DNA of 64,000 nt from Chryseobacterium sp. OV279 (GCF_900128945.1 NZ_FQUD01000003.1:744001-808000); one strand, 5' to 3'. Positions 52,692 through 61,310 are shown, numbered from the stretch's first letter. Numbers and translations: made by a program. Notes: a model not told the origin generated them from the letters alone.

Positions 52692-53945
52692 CTATTTAAG
52701 ATTATTCAGAGCATTTTCAAGCTTCGGAAGCATTACTTTGATCTCATCCACAGCTAAACCTCCTACAGAAGCACGGAACCAAGGTTCAGATTTTGCTTCT
52801 CCGAAAGCTGAGAACGGTACAAGAGCAACACCAGCATCATTAATCAGATAGAAAACCAGGTCAGAAGAATTTTCAATCACAGATCCGTCCGGTTTTGTTT
52901 TTCCGATATAATCAAGTCTGATGGTAAGGTACAAAGCTCCCATTGGTTCGATACTTTCCACAGATAATCCTTTTCCTTTCAGATCCTGGATTCCACCATG
53001 AAGAACTTTTAAGCTTTCCTCTAATTTTCCTTTGAAATCTTCCACGAAAACATTTACATTTTCTGGGTTTTCATAGAATTTAGCGGTAGCTTCCTGTTCA
53101 GGTTTTGGCGCCCATGCTCCAACGTGTGTCAGAAGAGCTTTCATTTTATCCAGAATGTGAGCAGGACCAAATCCCCATCCTACACGTACACCTGTTGCAG
53201 CAAGGCATTTAGAGATTCCGTCGATATAAATGGTATATTCTTTCAGTTCAGGGAAAAGAGAAACCGGATCTACGTGTTCTGCCCCGAAAGTAAGGTTAGA
53301 ATAGATCTGGTCATACATCAGGTACAATGGTTTTTCGTCTGCGCCTCTTTTTTTGTTTTCTTCAAGAACCAGTTCGCAGATATCTGAAAGCTGCTCTCTT
53401 GTAAACATAGTTCCTGTTGGGTTCAATGGCGAACAAAGCGCTAACAGAACTGCTCCTCCTAAATGAGGTCTCAGATCGTCTGCTGTCGGAAGGAAATTAT
53501 TTTCAGGCGTGGTCTTCACTTCTACAGCTTCTGCGGAAGTAAGGTAAGCGTAATGGTTGTTGTTCCATGACGGTGTAGGATATACTACTTTATCACCTTC
53601 ATCTACAATGGTTTTATACACCGCATAGATCAAAGGTCTTGATCCGGCAGTAATTAAAATATCGTTGGGTGAATACTCCAGATTCCATCTGTTTTTCAGG
53701 TCTTTGGAAACTTCTTTTCTTAAAGATAAAAGTCCGTTGGCTGGCGGATAATTCGTCAGATTATTCTGATATGCCTTCTGAATCTCTTCCTTCAGCAATG
53801 CCGGAATAGGATATAGATTAGAATTCAGGTCACCAATAGTAAGATTGGCTATCTCCGCTCCTTTTGCTTTTAAATCATTTACTTCATTACCAATTTTTAC
53901 GATTTCGGAACCAATCAGGTTCGCCGCTAATTTTGAAACTTTCAC
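52692..53945 (-). CDS. Class I/II PLP aminotransferase (aspartate aminotransferase-like)
   Basis: A 417-residue fold-type I aminotransferase. Seen are NLTIGDLNSNLYPIPALLKE, NYPPANGLLSLRKEVSKDL, LCSPLNPTGTMFTREQL (the NPTG site), the aspartate in YLMYDQIYSNLTFG, and the PLP lysine in DGISKCLAATGVRVGWGFGP. It lacks a signal peptide and should move amino groups between an amino acid and a 2-oxo acid. In family terms it is an aspartate-type enzyme; the exact substrate is not set by sequence alone. It is followed by the REP element and kdsB, and preceded 26 bp upstream by a lipoprotein gene. Confidence 0.88.
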   Translation of the reverse strand: MKVSKLAANLIGSEIVKIGNEVNDLKAKGAEIANLTIGDLNSNLYPIPALLKEEIQKAYQNNLTNYPPANGLLSLRKEVSKDLKNRWNLEYSPNDILITAGSRPLIYAVYKTIVDEGDKVVYPTPSWNNNHYAYLTSAEAVEVKTTPENNFLPTADDLRPHLGGAVLLALCSPLNPTGTMFTREQLSDICELVLEENKKRGADEKPLYLMYDQIYSNLTFGAEHVDPVSLFPELKEYTIYIDGISKCLAATGVRVGWGFGPAHILDKMKALLTHVGAWAPKPEQEATAKFYENPENVNVFVEDFKGKLEESLKVLHGGIQDLKGKGLSVESIEPMGALYLTIRLDYIGKTKPDGSVIENSSDLVFYLINDAGVALVPFSAFGEAKSEPWFRASVGGLAVDEIKVMLPKLENALNNLK

Positions 53946-53971
53946 TTTATTTTTATTTAAATTTACTAATA

Positions 53972-54874
53972 TTATCTTCTCAAATTAATCCTGCCTTCTA
54001 TCTGATCCACAGGTGTATGCGCGTCAAAAGCTGCTATCAGTTCTTTTGCTTTTTTTGCAGTCCTTGAATTCGGATATTTTTTTATGATCCGGCTGTACTC
54101 TTCTTTAGTGTCATCCATCAATCTTCCTTCTGTTCTGTCATAAGTCGGGGAACTGTCCATTCCAAGAATATAATCTAATAAATAGTCATCATATTCTCTT
54201 TTCGCTTTCTTTATCAACGGGCTTTTAGGAAATTTATTCATAAAATTCTCCCAAGCGATCAGTCTGTCCCCTAATTCTTCCCAGGTAATCATCAGACCTC
54301 CGTTTATAGCATAATTCTCTTTACTGTCATTCGCCAACTGCAGAATATAGCTCTCATAATCAGGAGTCACTTTATTCTTAAATACAGCATAATCATATCC
54401 GTACACTGAGTGAATTTCTGTCAGTCCCTCTCCCATAACACGAAATTCAAGACCTGCCTTATTCAGTTCAGCGGCAATTTTTTTTACGTTGTCCGGCAAA
54501 CGATAAGTATCCGGTTCATTGGTATGGTAATCGGTATATTGATCTAATATATCCTGATGTAAACCATTCAGACAGTCTGTATACTTTGTTCTTATTTTGA
54601 CATAATCTTCGTACAGCCTATCATTTTGTTCCGGGCTGTTAACTGCAATTTCTTTATCAGTTTTAGCCTTATACCATTGAAGAGCGGCAATATAATCCTC
54701 CGTTTTGTTAGCTGTTGAACAGGCTGTATCAATAGGCTTAAACAGATCTTCTTTTATTTCTGTTTGAGTGATTGAATCATTCACTGTTTTGGTTTCCGCT
54801 ACTTTCTGTACTTCTTTTTTACAGGAAAAAACAAGTACAGAGAGCATACAGACTGCTACAATCTTTTTTATCAT
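53972..54874 (-). CDS. Putative lipoprotein of unknown function
   Basis: A 300-residue protein with the lipobox VFSC (cysteine 18) in MIKKIVAVCMLSVLVFSCKK. The mature part is helical and acidic, with repeated hydrophobic-charged segments such as YEDYVKIRTKYTDCLNGLHQ and YSRIIKKYPNSRTAKKAKEL. The last resembles one TPR-like helix pair as in BamD/YbgF-type proteins (YPNSRTAKKAKELI), so it may be a scaffold lipoprotein. The assignment is tentative. It sits 17 bp downstream of the phosphosugar mutase gene and 26 bp upstream of the aminotransferase, all on one strand. Confidence 0.72.
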   Translation of the reverse strand: MIKKIVAVCMLSVLVFSCKKEVQKVAETKTVNDSITQTEIKEDLFKPIDTACSTANKTEDYIAALQWYKAKTDKEIAVNSPEQNDRLYEDYVKIRTKYTDCLNGLHQDILDQYTDYHTNEPDTYRLPDNVKKIAAELNKAGLEFRVMGEGLTEIHSVYGYDYAVFKNKVTPDYESYILQLANDSKENYAINGGLMITWEELGDRLIAWENFMNKFPKSPLIKKAKREYDDYLLDYILGMDSSPTYDRTEGRLMDDTKEEYSRIIKKYPNSRTAKKAKELIAAFDAHTPVDQIEGRINLRR

Positions 54875-54891
54875 CTTCTGAAGATCTTGAA

Positions 54892-56607
54892 TTAATCTAA
54901 TTTCAAATCTTTTCTTACGTCCTCGATTTTAGCTTCTAATGATTTCAGTTTATCTTTAAAATCTGCTTCAGACGTAATCGTATCTTTTACAGAGATATAA
55001 AATTTAATTTTCGGTTCAGTTCCTGAAGGTCGTACACAAACTTTGGTTCCGTCCTGGGTATAATAAATCAGTACATTCGATTTTGGAATGTCGTTCATTA
55101 CTTTTGTTTCATTTTTTGAAACCGTGAAATTAGTCTGTTCTTTAAAATCCTTCACTTCTTCTACCAGTGATCCGGCCAGTTCTTTCGGTGGATTCTCACG
55201 GAAGTTTTTCATCATATTCTGAATTTCTTCAGCACCTTCTTTTCCTTTTCTTACGATGTTCACCAGTCCTTCGTAATACATTCCCAGATCTTCATAGATC
55301 TCAATCATGTACTGATACATTGTTCTTCCGTTGGCTTTACACCATGCAGCGATCTCACAGGCAACAAGAATACTTCCGCATGAATCTTTATCACGGACAA
55401 AATCTCCAGTCATAAAACCGAAACTTTCTTCTCCACCACAAACAAATTTTTGCGTTCCTTCCGCCTCACGGATCATTTTCCCAATCCATTTGAATCCTGT
55501 CAATCCGGACTTACATTCAACACCGAATTTTTGAGCAATATCAAAGAAAATATCAGAGGTTACAATCGTAGACCCGATGAACTCTTTTCCGGTGATTCTT
55601 CCCTGTTTTCTCCACTCATTTAAAATATAGTACGTAAGGATCGTATTCGTCTGGTTCCCATTCAGAAGCTGCATGTCTCCATCCAGGTTTCTTACGGCAA
55701 TTCCTAATCTGTCACCATCCGGATCAGTTCCTATTACAATGTCAGCATTGGTAATTCTTGCCAGATCCATAGCCATTTCCAGTGCGGCAGGTTCTTCAGG
55801 ATTCGGAGATTCTACCGTAGTAAAATTCCCGCTTGGGATCATCTGTTCTTTTACCAGATCCACTTTTTTGAATCCTGCTTTTTCCAAAGCTTTCGGAATC
55901 GTTGTGTATGTTGTTCCGTGAATAGACGTGAAAACAATATTTAAATTCTCTTTCCCTACATTCTGGTACGTAGAATTTTCAAGACAGGCATCGATGTAAA
56001 CGTCGTCCTGCTCTTCCCCGATCCATTCGATCAGATCATCATTTCCATCAAATTTAATTTCGTCAAATTTCACAGAATACACTTCATTGATAATGGCTTC
56101 ATCATGGGGCGGAACAATCTGTGCACCGTCATTCCAGTACACTTTATACCCGTTGTATTCAGGTGGATTGTGAGATGCGGTCAATACAATTCCTCCGTTA
56201 CATTTTTTGTCTCTTACGGTAAATGATAATTCAGGAGTCGGTCTGTGATCCTTGAAAAGAAGCACTTTAATTCCGTTGGCCGTTAAAACATCAGCCACAA
56301 GTTTCCCGAATTCTTTTGAATTATGGCGAACGTCATAAGCAATCGCTACTTTAATTTCCTCTCCTTTAAACTGCTGAAGCATATAATTGGCCAGTCCCTG
56401 TGTAGCCTGTCCCAATGTATATTTATTCAAGCGGTTGGTTCCTACTCCCATGATACCTCTCATTCCTCCTGTTCCGAATTCAAGTTCTCTGTAGAAAGAA
56501 TCTTCCAGATCCGGGGAATTGCTGTCGATCAAAGTCTGTACAGCATCTCTTGTTTCTTTATCGAATGTATCACTTAACCAAAGTTGCGCTTTTTCTAATG
56601 TTGTCAT
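54892..56607 (-). CDS. Phospho-sugar mutase (phosphoglucomutase/phosphomannomutase)
   Basis: A 571-residue enzyme from MTTLEKAQLWLSDTFDKETR. Alpha-D-phosphohexomutase motifs: the phosphoserine loop IVLTASHNPPEYNGYKVYWN, metal-binding VIGTDPDGDRLGIAVRN, sugar-binding KFVCGGEESFGFMTGDFVRD, and phosphate-binding RPSGTEPKIKFYISV near the end. It interconverts glucose-1-P and glucose-6-P, or the mannose pair, feeding nucleotide-sugar synthesis. Its length is that of the long bacterial PGM2 group. The frame extends 21 codons upstream, but these (PSSSFPLPNLDTH) are read from a GGAAGNN repeat, so the ATG at 56607 is right. Confidence 0.93.
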   Translation of the reverse strand: MTTLEKAQLWLSDTFDKETRDAVQTLIDSNSPDLEDSFYRELEFGTGGMRGIMGVGTNRLNKYTLGQATQGLANYMLQQFKGEEIKVAIAYDVRHNSKEFGKLVADVLTANGIKVLLFKDHRPTPELSFTVRDKKCNGGIVLTASHNPPEYNGYKVYWNDGAQIVPPHDEAIINEVYSVKFDEIKFDGNDDLIEWIGEEQDDVYIDACLENSTYQNVGKENLNIVFTSIHGTTYTTIPKALEKAGFKKVDLVKEQMIPSGNFTTVESPNPEEPAALEMAMDLARITNADIVIGTDPDGDRLGIAVRNLDGDMQLLNGNQTNTILTYYILNEWRKQGRITGKEFIGSTIVTSDIFFDIAQKFGVECKSGLTGFKWIGKMIREAEGTQKFVCGGEESFGFMTGDFVRDKDSCGSILVACEIAAWCKANGRTMYQYMIEIYEDLGMYYEGLVNIVRKGKEGAEEIQNMMKNFRENPPKELAGSLVEEVKDFKEQTNFTVSKNETKVMNDIPKSNVLIYYTQDGTKVCVRPSGTEPKIKFYISVKDTITSEADFKDKLKSLEAKIEDVRKDLKLD

Positions 56608-56623
56608 ATGTGTATCTAAGTTT

Positions 56624-56772
56624 GGAAGCGGGAAGCTTGAAGATGGAAGGAATTCTATATCCAAATTCATCTATCCTGCTTTTGTTTTACTATTCTGTTT
56701 ATTTTTGTTCGGAAGATGAAAGCTCGAAGATAGGAGATGTTTTTGTCTCAACTTCAATCTTTCCACTTCTTA
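56624..56772. repeat. Three 7-bp arrays between the mutase and the four-helix-bundle gene
   Basis: 56624-56651: GGAAGCG, GGAAGCT, TGAAGAT, GGAAGGA. 56711-56738: GGAAGAT, GAAAGCT, CGAAGAT, AGGAGAT. 56752-56772: CTTCAAT, CTTTCCA, CTTCTTA in the opposite sense. Each keeps the 7-bp phase. Confidence 0.75.
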
Positions 56773-56801
56773 TTTACTTTTATTTATCTGACTTCTAGTC
56801 C

Positions 56802-57158
56802 TTAATCTTTTAACTGATTTCTAAAAGCTATAATCTGATTCATTAGATTATAACTCTCATTATACAAGTTTCTGAATTCTTCCTCTGAAATATAATTTCT
56901 ATTTTTTGCCTTATAGAGACAAGTCACGGTTTCAGCTAAAGAACGGGTTGCATATCCAAGAAATTTCTTAAATTCCGGTTTCGACTGTAAAATACTTCCT
57001 TCTGAAATATTAAGTCCTATTGAATCTGATGCCCGTCTTATCTGAGAAGTAAGATTAAAAGCTTCATCTTTTGGAAAACTCTGAGACAATTTAAAAATAA
57101 TCTCCCCGAAATCCATAGCTTTTTGCCAAATAATCAATTTCTCAAATTTGAAACTCAT
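56802..57158 (-). CDS. Four-helix-bundle protein (S23/IVP/Avd family)
   Basis: A 118-residue helical protein of the family first known from 23S rRNA intervening sequences. Signature: KFEKLIIWQKAMDFGEIIF at the start, SLPKDE-like FPKDEAFNLTSQIRRASDSI, GLNISEGS (NxxEG motif) and KFLGYATRSLAETVTCLYKA. Family members bind nucleic acid or serve as accessory proteins in retroelements, but no reverse transcriptase or rRNA lies in the window. GGAAGNN arrays flank the gene in opposite orientation on both sides, which suggests the cassette was inserted as a unit or that the arrays favour exchange here. Confidence 0.9.
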   Translation of the reverse strand: MSFKFEKLIIWQKAMDFGEIIFKLSQSFPKDEAFNLTSQIRRASDSIGLNISEGSILQSKPEFKKFLGYATRSLAETVTCLYKAKNRNYISEEEFRNLYNESYNLMNQIIAFRNQLKD

Positions 57159-57182
57159 TCATTTCTTTTTTACCTATAATAA

Positions 57183-57210
57183 CTTCCCTCCTCCAGCTTC
57201 CATCTTCCGT
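57183..57210. repeat. 7-bp array (CTTCCNN type), inverted to those at 56.6-56.7 kb
   Basis: Four units in phase: CTTCCCT, CCTCCAG, CTTCCAT, CTTCCGT. Confidence 0.75.
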
Positions 57211-57220
57211 TCTATTTTAA

Positions 57221-57928
57221 TTAATCCAATTTCTTATTCTCCACACGAGCCTGCTTATCAATTTTAAAGGCACGGATCGGGTTGTTATAATAGATGAATT
57301 TTGCAGTGTTCTGAATATTTCCTTTTAGAGAATCTTTTACGTTCACTTCTGCGTAATTTCCGTTTTTTGAGTCAATATTAAGGTTTTCTATTTTCCAGTA
57401 AGGAGCAATAAGACTTGCTGTGTCTGAGATCTTTATCACTGCATTTTTCGTCAGTCCCAAAAAGTTGGCCCGGCTTTTATTCTGCATGTCTACTTCTGCT
57501 CTTCTCGTGTTCACTGAACCCATAAATGTAGCATTATTTTTTAAATTAAGCCTAAAATTGTCGGTCTTAATTTCGCTCGAAATGTTCATTTCCACAGAGT
57601 CTGCAACGGCTACTTTTTCAAGATTATATTTTGAATAAATCGTCACATTATAGAAATCTACACCTTTAGTACCCCTTTTTTCTTTGATAAAAAGGGTCTT
57701 TTCTTTTACCTCTACATCCAGATTGTTGGCTACATTGGGATAGGTTTCAATTTCTACAAAATTCTTATCCCCTCTGGCATAAAATACACGGAACTTACCT
57801 TCCATATCCAGATTCACAAATTCTGAAACATCCACGTCTTTCCTTTCAATCGTTCCTTTTGGAGAGACTTTTCCGCAGGAAACCGCCGCTACAAGCAGGG
57901 ATGTGTATAGTATTTTTTTCATATTCAA
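57221..57928 (-). CDS. Head-GIN domain (DUF2807) lipoprotein
   Basis: A 235-residue protein. MNMKKILYTSLLVAAVSCGK has the lipobox AVSC (cysteine 18). The body is the head-GIN/DUF2807 fold, a β-helix: GTIERKDVDVSEFVNLDMEG, FVEIETYPNVANNLDVEVKE, EKVAVADSVEMNISSEIKTD, and RVENKKLD at the end. Its function is unknown, though members are common in Bacteroidota as periplasmic or surface β-helices with adhesion-like shapes. A two-codon shorter start (MKKIL) is also possible. It follows the DUF3667 gene by only 1 bp, so they are probably co-transcribed. Confidence 0.86.
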   Translation of the reverse strand: MNMKKILYTSLLVAAVSCGKVSPKGTIERKDVDVSEFVNLDMEGKFRVFYARGDKNFVEIETYPNVANNLDVEVKEKTLFIKEKRGTKGVDFYNVTIYSKYNLEKVAVADSVEMNISSEIKTDNFRLNLKNNATFMGSVNTRRAEVDMQNKSRANFLGLTKNAVIKISDTASLIAPYWKIENLNIDSKNGNYAEVNVKDSLKGNIQNTAKFIYYNNPIRAFKIDKQARVENKKLD

Positions 57929-57929
57929 T

Positions 57930-58658
57930 TTAAAATATTCTATATAAAATCGTAATTATGGTAAGACTTTCTATTCCCATCAGGACATACAGTACCGATA
58001 CTCTCCAAAGCAGGCCCGGTTTTGAGTATGAGTTTTTAAATGCATTCCAATACGTAACTGCCGGAAAGAGAACGAGAAGTACAACTGAAGCCTTATCCAG
58101 AATAGCAAAAATCTTCGCTGCAGGTTGCCACAGACCGATAAGACTTACCATATCATTAAACAAAAATAGGATTAAAATTCCTAACAGGCTTACTGTTCCG
58201 ATGATAAAATGCTCGGCAATATTCAATTTTATCCTTTTGAAAATGAAAAAAGCATTCACCCCAAGCAGCGGGATGATTACAAAAAGGATGGTTTTGGAAT
58301 ATTTAGAAAAAAACTGCATGATTTTAGCACTGTCTTTCGGAATTTCCGCTGGGTTCAGATCTAAATAAAAATGCATTGTTAACACATTGAATCCGAACAG
58401 AATAAGCAACAATGAAAACAGATTGTAATATTTAATTCTTTTCCCGGAAATATAATCCATCGCCATTCTTCCGGGACCGAATAAAACGTGTTTCAATGTT
58501 CTGAAAAACCGTTCTTCTATATGCCAGATTGATCCTAATATATCACTTTTAATCAATGAATGCGGGGTTATTCTTGCTGTATCTGCTTTCTGTCCGCAGT
58601 GAGAACAAAACTCACCGGAGATCTTATGACCGCAGTTCAAACAGCTTTTTGGGTTCAT
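57930..58658 (-). CDS. DUF3667 domain-containing membrane protein
   Basis: A 242-residue protein. The N-terminus is a zinc-ribbon NPKSCLNCGHKISGEFCSHC (CX2C pairs at 5-8 and 17-20), followed by the DUF3667 signature SIWHIEERFFRTLKHVLFGP and GRMAMDYISGKRIKYYNLFS. Four to five transmembrane helices follow. The ribbon should face the cytoplasm. Its function is unknown; in many Bacteroidota it lies near small envelope proteins. It is in a compact run with a head-GIN protein (1 bp) downstream and a small lipoprotein (18 bp) upstream. Confidence 0.9.
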   Translation of the reverse strand: MNPKSCLNCGHKISGEFCSHCGQKADTARITPHSLIKSDILGSIWHIEERFFRTLKHVLFGPGRMAMDYISGKRIKYYNLFSLLLILFGFNVLTMHFYLDLNPAEIPKDSAKIMQFFSKYSKTILFVIIPLLGVNAFFIFKRIKLNIAEHFIIGTVSLLGILILFLFNDMVSLIGLWQPAAKIFAILDKASVVLLVLFPAVTYWNAFKNSYSKPGLLWRVSVLYVLMGIESLTIITILYRIF

Positions 58659-58676
58659 TGTAAAAATCTGTACATT

Positions 58677-59054
58677 TTATTTTTTTCTGTAAAACCAGGT
58701 TTTCGGATCTTTTCCTGCTGACAGTAATAAATAATCTTTGCTTATATGGGAAATATTCATCACAACAGTATCCACAGCAGGATATTTCATCTTCAGTATT
58801 TTATTTTTTCTTCGATAATTTCCAGATTCTTCCATTGAAATAAAGGAATTGTCTATATTGAAAGTCAAAGTTCCTGTTCCATATTTGGAATTATTTTCTT
58901 TGGACTTCAAGGTGTCAATCTCAGTCACTACTCCATCATATAAATCTATGAATTCCCAGGATCCCAGAAGTCTGGATGATGTGCAGGAAGATAGAAAAAG
59001 AAAGGAAAAAAAGACTAAAATAAATTTTGCCAGCTTGTTTTGTTCTATTATCAA
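58677..59054 (-). CDS. Small putative lipoprotein
   Basis: A 125-residue protein starting at a TTG (LIIEQNKLAKFILVFFSFLF) with the lipobox LSSC (cysteine 24). The mature part has LLGSWEFIDLYDGVVTEIDT (lipocalin-like GSWxF) and a strand-rich tail ending WFYRKK. This is consistent with a small lipocalin-like β-barrel, but the match is weak. The TTG start is supported by a -7 box 17 bp upstream and by the absence of an ATG before the signal peptide. It heads the run with DUF3667 and head-GIN. Confidence 0.68.
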   Translation of the reverse strand: MIIEQNKLAKFILVFFSFLFLSSCTSSRLLGSWEFIDLYDGVVTEIDTLKSKENNSKYGTGTLTFNIDNSFISMEESGNYRRKNKILKMKYPAVDTVVMNISHISKDYLLLSAGKDPKTWFYRKK

Positions 59055-59070
59055 TTTTATAAATTACACA

Positions 59071-59078
59071 CAAATATA
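59071..59078 (-). promoter_or_regulatory. Promoter -7 box before the small lipoprotein run
   Basis: Minus-strand TATATTTG, exact match to TAnnTTTG, 16 bp before the TTG start at 59054. Confidence 0.6.
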
Positions 59079-59165
59079 AAGAAAAAAGGCTTCGGAAATG
59101 GTTCTGTAATTGCGTTTTCTGCTAATATTCTGTATTTTTTGATTTGTTGGATGATTTTGGTTTTT

Positions 59166-59434
59166 CGCAAAGGCGCGAAGATTATTATCTACTTTACATT
59201 GTTAAGGCGCGAGGATTTTATCTGCGATAAAATTGATTACTGCTCAAATTTTTATACTGTAAACCTTGCTGAAATCTTAATTTTCTCAACCGTTAATAAA
59301 ACCTTATAGGTTATGACAGAGTTTTTACATTCTATTCCTGTAAAAATATTAATTCAGTAAACCTTGCTGAAAATCATTGATTTTCTTGTGTCTTAAAACA
59401 GCATTATTCTAAAACCTTTGCGCCTTAGCGATTA
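59166..59434. repeat. Dispersed GCGC-core repeats and a TAAACCTTGCTGAAA pair
   Basis: AAGGCGCGAAG (59170-59180) and AAGGCGCGAGG (59204-59214) face CCTTTGCGCCTTAGCG (about 59415-59430). TAAACCTTGCTGAAA occurs near 59261 and near 59359. From memory, such GCGCCTTTGCG strings are frequent between genes of Flavobacteria. Confidence 0.55.
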
Positions 59435-59450
59435 CCAAAAAAAATTGCAT

Positions 59451-59488
59451 AAAAATCCCCAAAAAGCTTAAACCTTCCTGGGGATTTT
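59451..59488 (-). terminator. Terminator of the GT2 gene
   Basis: AAAAATCCCCA (59451-59461) and TGGGGATTTT (59479-59488) form the stem; on the minus strand five T follow. Confidence 0.75.
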
Positions 59489-59516
59489 ATGGGTTATTGA
59501 TGATGTATTTAACGTA

Positions 59517-60467
59517 TTAGATCACTTCATCAATATTATAATTCTTATGTTCCCTGTTCGTTCTGATGATCATTTCACCTAAGAATCCGGCTATAAAAAG
59601 CAATGTTCCCATAAGCATCATCGTCAGAGCGATAAAAAACCAAGGGTTATTGGTAATCAGGTGACCGTAAATTCCTCTTGCTACATCAATCAGTTTTGAA
59701 ACGCCCAGCCAAAGTGCAGAAAGAAAACCTACGATGAACATGACAGTTCCCACCGCACCAAAGAAATGCATTGGCCTTCCTCCGAAACGACTTACAAACC
59801 AGAGTGTTACAAGATCCAGAAACCCTCTGATAAATCTTTCGGTTCCGAATTTTGAAGTTCCGTAAGGTCTTGCCTGGTGTTGTACTTCTTTTTCCGTGAT
59901 TCTTCTGAAACCGGCATTAGCAGCTAGTACCGGAATATAACGGTGCATGTCTCCGTATACATCAATTGATTTCACCACCTGTTTTTTGTATGCTTTCAAA
60001 CCGCAGTTGAAGTCGTGAAGATAAACGCCTGAAACTTTTCTGGCCGCCGCATTGAACAGTTTTGACGGAACATTTTTCGTCATTACATTGTCAAAACGTT
60101 TCTTTTTCCAACCCGAAACGATGTCGTAATTGTCTTCAATAACCATTTTGTAAAGTTCCGGAATTTCTTCAGGAAAATCCTGTAAATCAGCATCCATGGT
60201 GATCACCACATCTCCGTTTGCTCTTTCAAAAGCAGCATGAAGGGCTTGTGATTTACCATAATTTCTGGAAAATTTGATAGCGTGGATCTGAGGGTACTGA
60301 ACCTTCATATTTTCGATGATACTCCACGATAGATCTGTACTTCCGTCATCTACAAACCAGATTTCATACGATAAGCTGTTGGTATAACATACATTATCAA
60401 TCCTTGAAAAAAGCTCTTCCAGAGAGTCTTCTTCGTTTAATAACGGAATAACTATAGATAAATTCAT
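59517..60467 (-). CDS. Family 2 glycosyltransferase with C-terminal membrane segments (DPM/ArnC-like)
   Basis: A 316-residue protein. Residues 1-220 are a GT-A fold: LSIVIPLLNEEDSLEELFSR, WFVDDGSTDLSW, ALHAAFERANGDVVITMDAD (DxD at MDADLQD) and VYLHDFNCGLKAYKK. Two transmembrane helices follow, at about 230-255 and 275-300. It resembles dolichyl-phosphate mannose synthase, ArnC or GtrB enzymes, which transfer a sugar to a polyprenyl phosphate. That would supply lipid-linked sugar to GT-C enzymes such as the DUF2723 and 30-kb proteins of this window. It follows the DUF4199 gene by 16 bp. Confidence 0.9.
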   Translation of the reverse strand: MNLSIVIPLLNEEDSLEELFSRIDNVCYTNSLSYEIWFVDDGSTDLSWSIIENMKVQYPQIHAIKFSRNYGKSQALHAAFERANGDVVITMDADLQDFPEEIPELYKMVIEDNYDIVSGWKKKRFDNVMTKNVPSKLFNAAARKVSGVYLHDFNCGLKAYKKQVVKSIDVYGDMHRYIPVLAANAGFRRITEKEVQHQARPYGTSKFGTERFIRGFLDLVTLWFVSRFGGRPMHFFGAVGTVMFIVGFLSALWLGVSKLIDVARGIYGHLITNNPWFFIALTMMLMGTLLFIAGFLGEMIIRTNREHKNYNIDEVI

Positions 60468-60483
60468 TTAATTCTAATAAAAA

Positions 60484-61083
60484 TTATTCTTGATTTTCTG
60501 TTTCCTGGTAAACGGATCTCGTTCTGAAAAACGCTCCAAAAAACACTGACAAAACTACGTAAAATATAAGAATTGCCGCAAAATATCCTGAAAAATGACT
60601 TGCCGTAAGCATATCTTTTCCTTTAACGGCCTCGGGAGAGAAGCTTGGAAGCCTTTCTTTGTACTTTTTGTCTAATTCATCAATGTCTTTCTGATGCTTC
60701 ATAATTTTCCTTGCAGACTGATACTCAGTATCCAATTCGTTTTTCTGTCTCTGCACATACTGGTAGTTAAGAAGCTTTTTCGCATCCTTATCCACGAAGT
60801 TCAGGAATGCATAGATACTGAAGATGGAAAGAATTCCTCCGATGAACATCGGAACAAACGCTCTTGAAAACGCATCTTTAAAACTGACCACTCTATTTTT
60901 GTTCCAGAACGATTTTACGGACCAGAACGCGGCTCCCGCATAAATGATCGGCAGTACGAACGCATTGATTTTCAGCGAGGTTTCAAAATAATTGATTCCT
61001 GAGAAAAAGAAATAAGCTACAAAAAAGATGATCATTGTAGCGATAAAAAGTATAATTCCTAATGTTGATGGACTTTTCGTCAT
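60484..61083 (-). CDS. DUF4199 membrane protein
   Basis: A 199-residue protein with four transmembrane helices and a long cytoplasmic or periplasmic loop (residues ~100-155, rich in Lys/Glu, YQYVQRQKNELDTEYQSARK). MTKSPSTLGIILFIATMIIF and INAFVLPIIYAGAAFWSVKS show the DUF4199 pattern. The family is found mainly in Bacteroidota and often next to a GT2 gene, as here. Its function is unknown; a flippase or partner subunit for the lipid-linked sugar made by the GT2 is a possibility, not evidence. Confidence 0.87.
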   Translation of the reverse strand: MTKSPSTLGIILFIATMIIFFVAYFFFSGINYFETSLKINAFVLPIIYAGAAFWSVKSFWNKNRVVSFKDAFSRAFVPMFIGGILSIFSIYAFLNFVDKDAKKLLNYQYVQRQKNELDTEYQSARKIMKHQKDIDELDKKYKERLPSFSPEAVKGKDMLTASHFSGYFAAILIFYVVLSVFFGAFFRTRSVYQETENQE

Positions 61084-61180
61084 GTTAGATTTTTTAAAAA
61101 AAGTTGAAAAATTATCGCCCTTAATTCCAGCTGTTTAGCGCTATCACGGCATTTTTTTCACTAATTTTCTTTAATAATAT

Positions 61181-61210
61181 TTTGAAGTTTATAAATTATT
61201 CCTACCTTTG
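61181..61210 (+). promoter_or_regulatory. Promoter of ffs
   Basis: TTTG at 61181-61184 and TACCTTTG at 61203-61210, 18 bp apart, match the Bacteroidota consensus TTTG-N18..20-TAnnTTTG exactly. The RNA starts about 5 bp downstream. Confidence 0.8.
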
Positions 61211-61214
61211 CAAC

Positions 61215-61310
61215 GGCAAGTCCTAAACAACCAGCTCCTGAGAACCCTCCAGGGTGGGAACACAGCAAAGGTAATTGGTCGTAGCGGTGTGATTTAGGTA
61301 GCTTGCCATT
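61215..61310 (+). ncRNA. ffs: Signal recognition particle RNA, small bacterial type (4.5S)
   Basis: About 96 nt. GGCAAG (61215-61220) pairs with CTTGCC (61302-61307) to close the hairpin, and a T-run of nine follows as terminator. The apical part carries the conserved SRP signature: CTCCTGAGAACCCTCCAGGG, then GTGGGAACACAGCAAAGG, with the GGAA tetraloop-like and AGCA elements of domain IV. The RNA binds Ffh and targets nascent membrane and exported proteins. A consensus promoter lies just upstream. A minus-strand open frame crosses this region but is not a gene. Confidence 0.92.

Larger units (their letters stand above)
59055..59516. other. 460-bp gap with intergenic repeats
   Basis: No gene seen. 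Next to the promoter box (59071-59078) the gap holds an inverted set AAGGCGCGAAG, AAGGCGCGAGG versus CTTTGCGCCTT, and a direct repeat TAAACCTTGCTGAAA (two copies, ~98 bp apart), all described under findings. Confidence 0.55.

Noticed and set aside
56608..56670. Longer start for the phosphosugar mutase
   Set aside because: The added residues are read from a GGAAGNN repeat, and the family normally starts at the chosen ATG.
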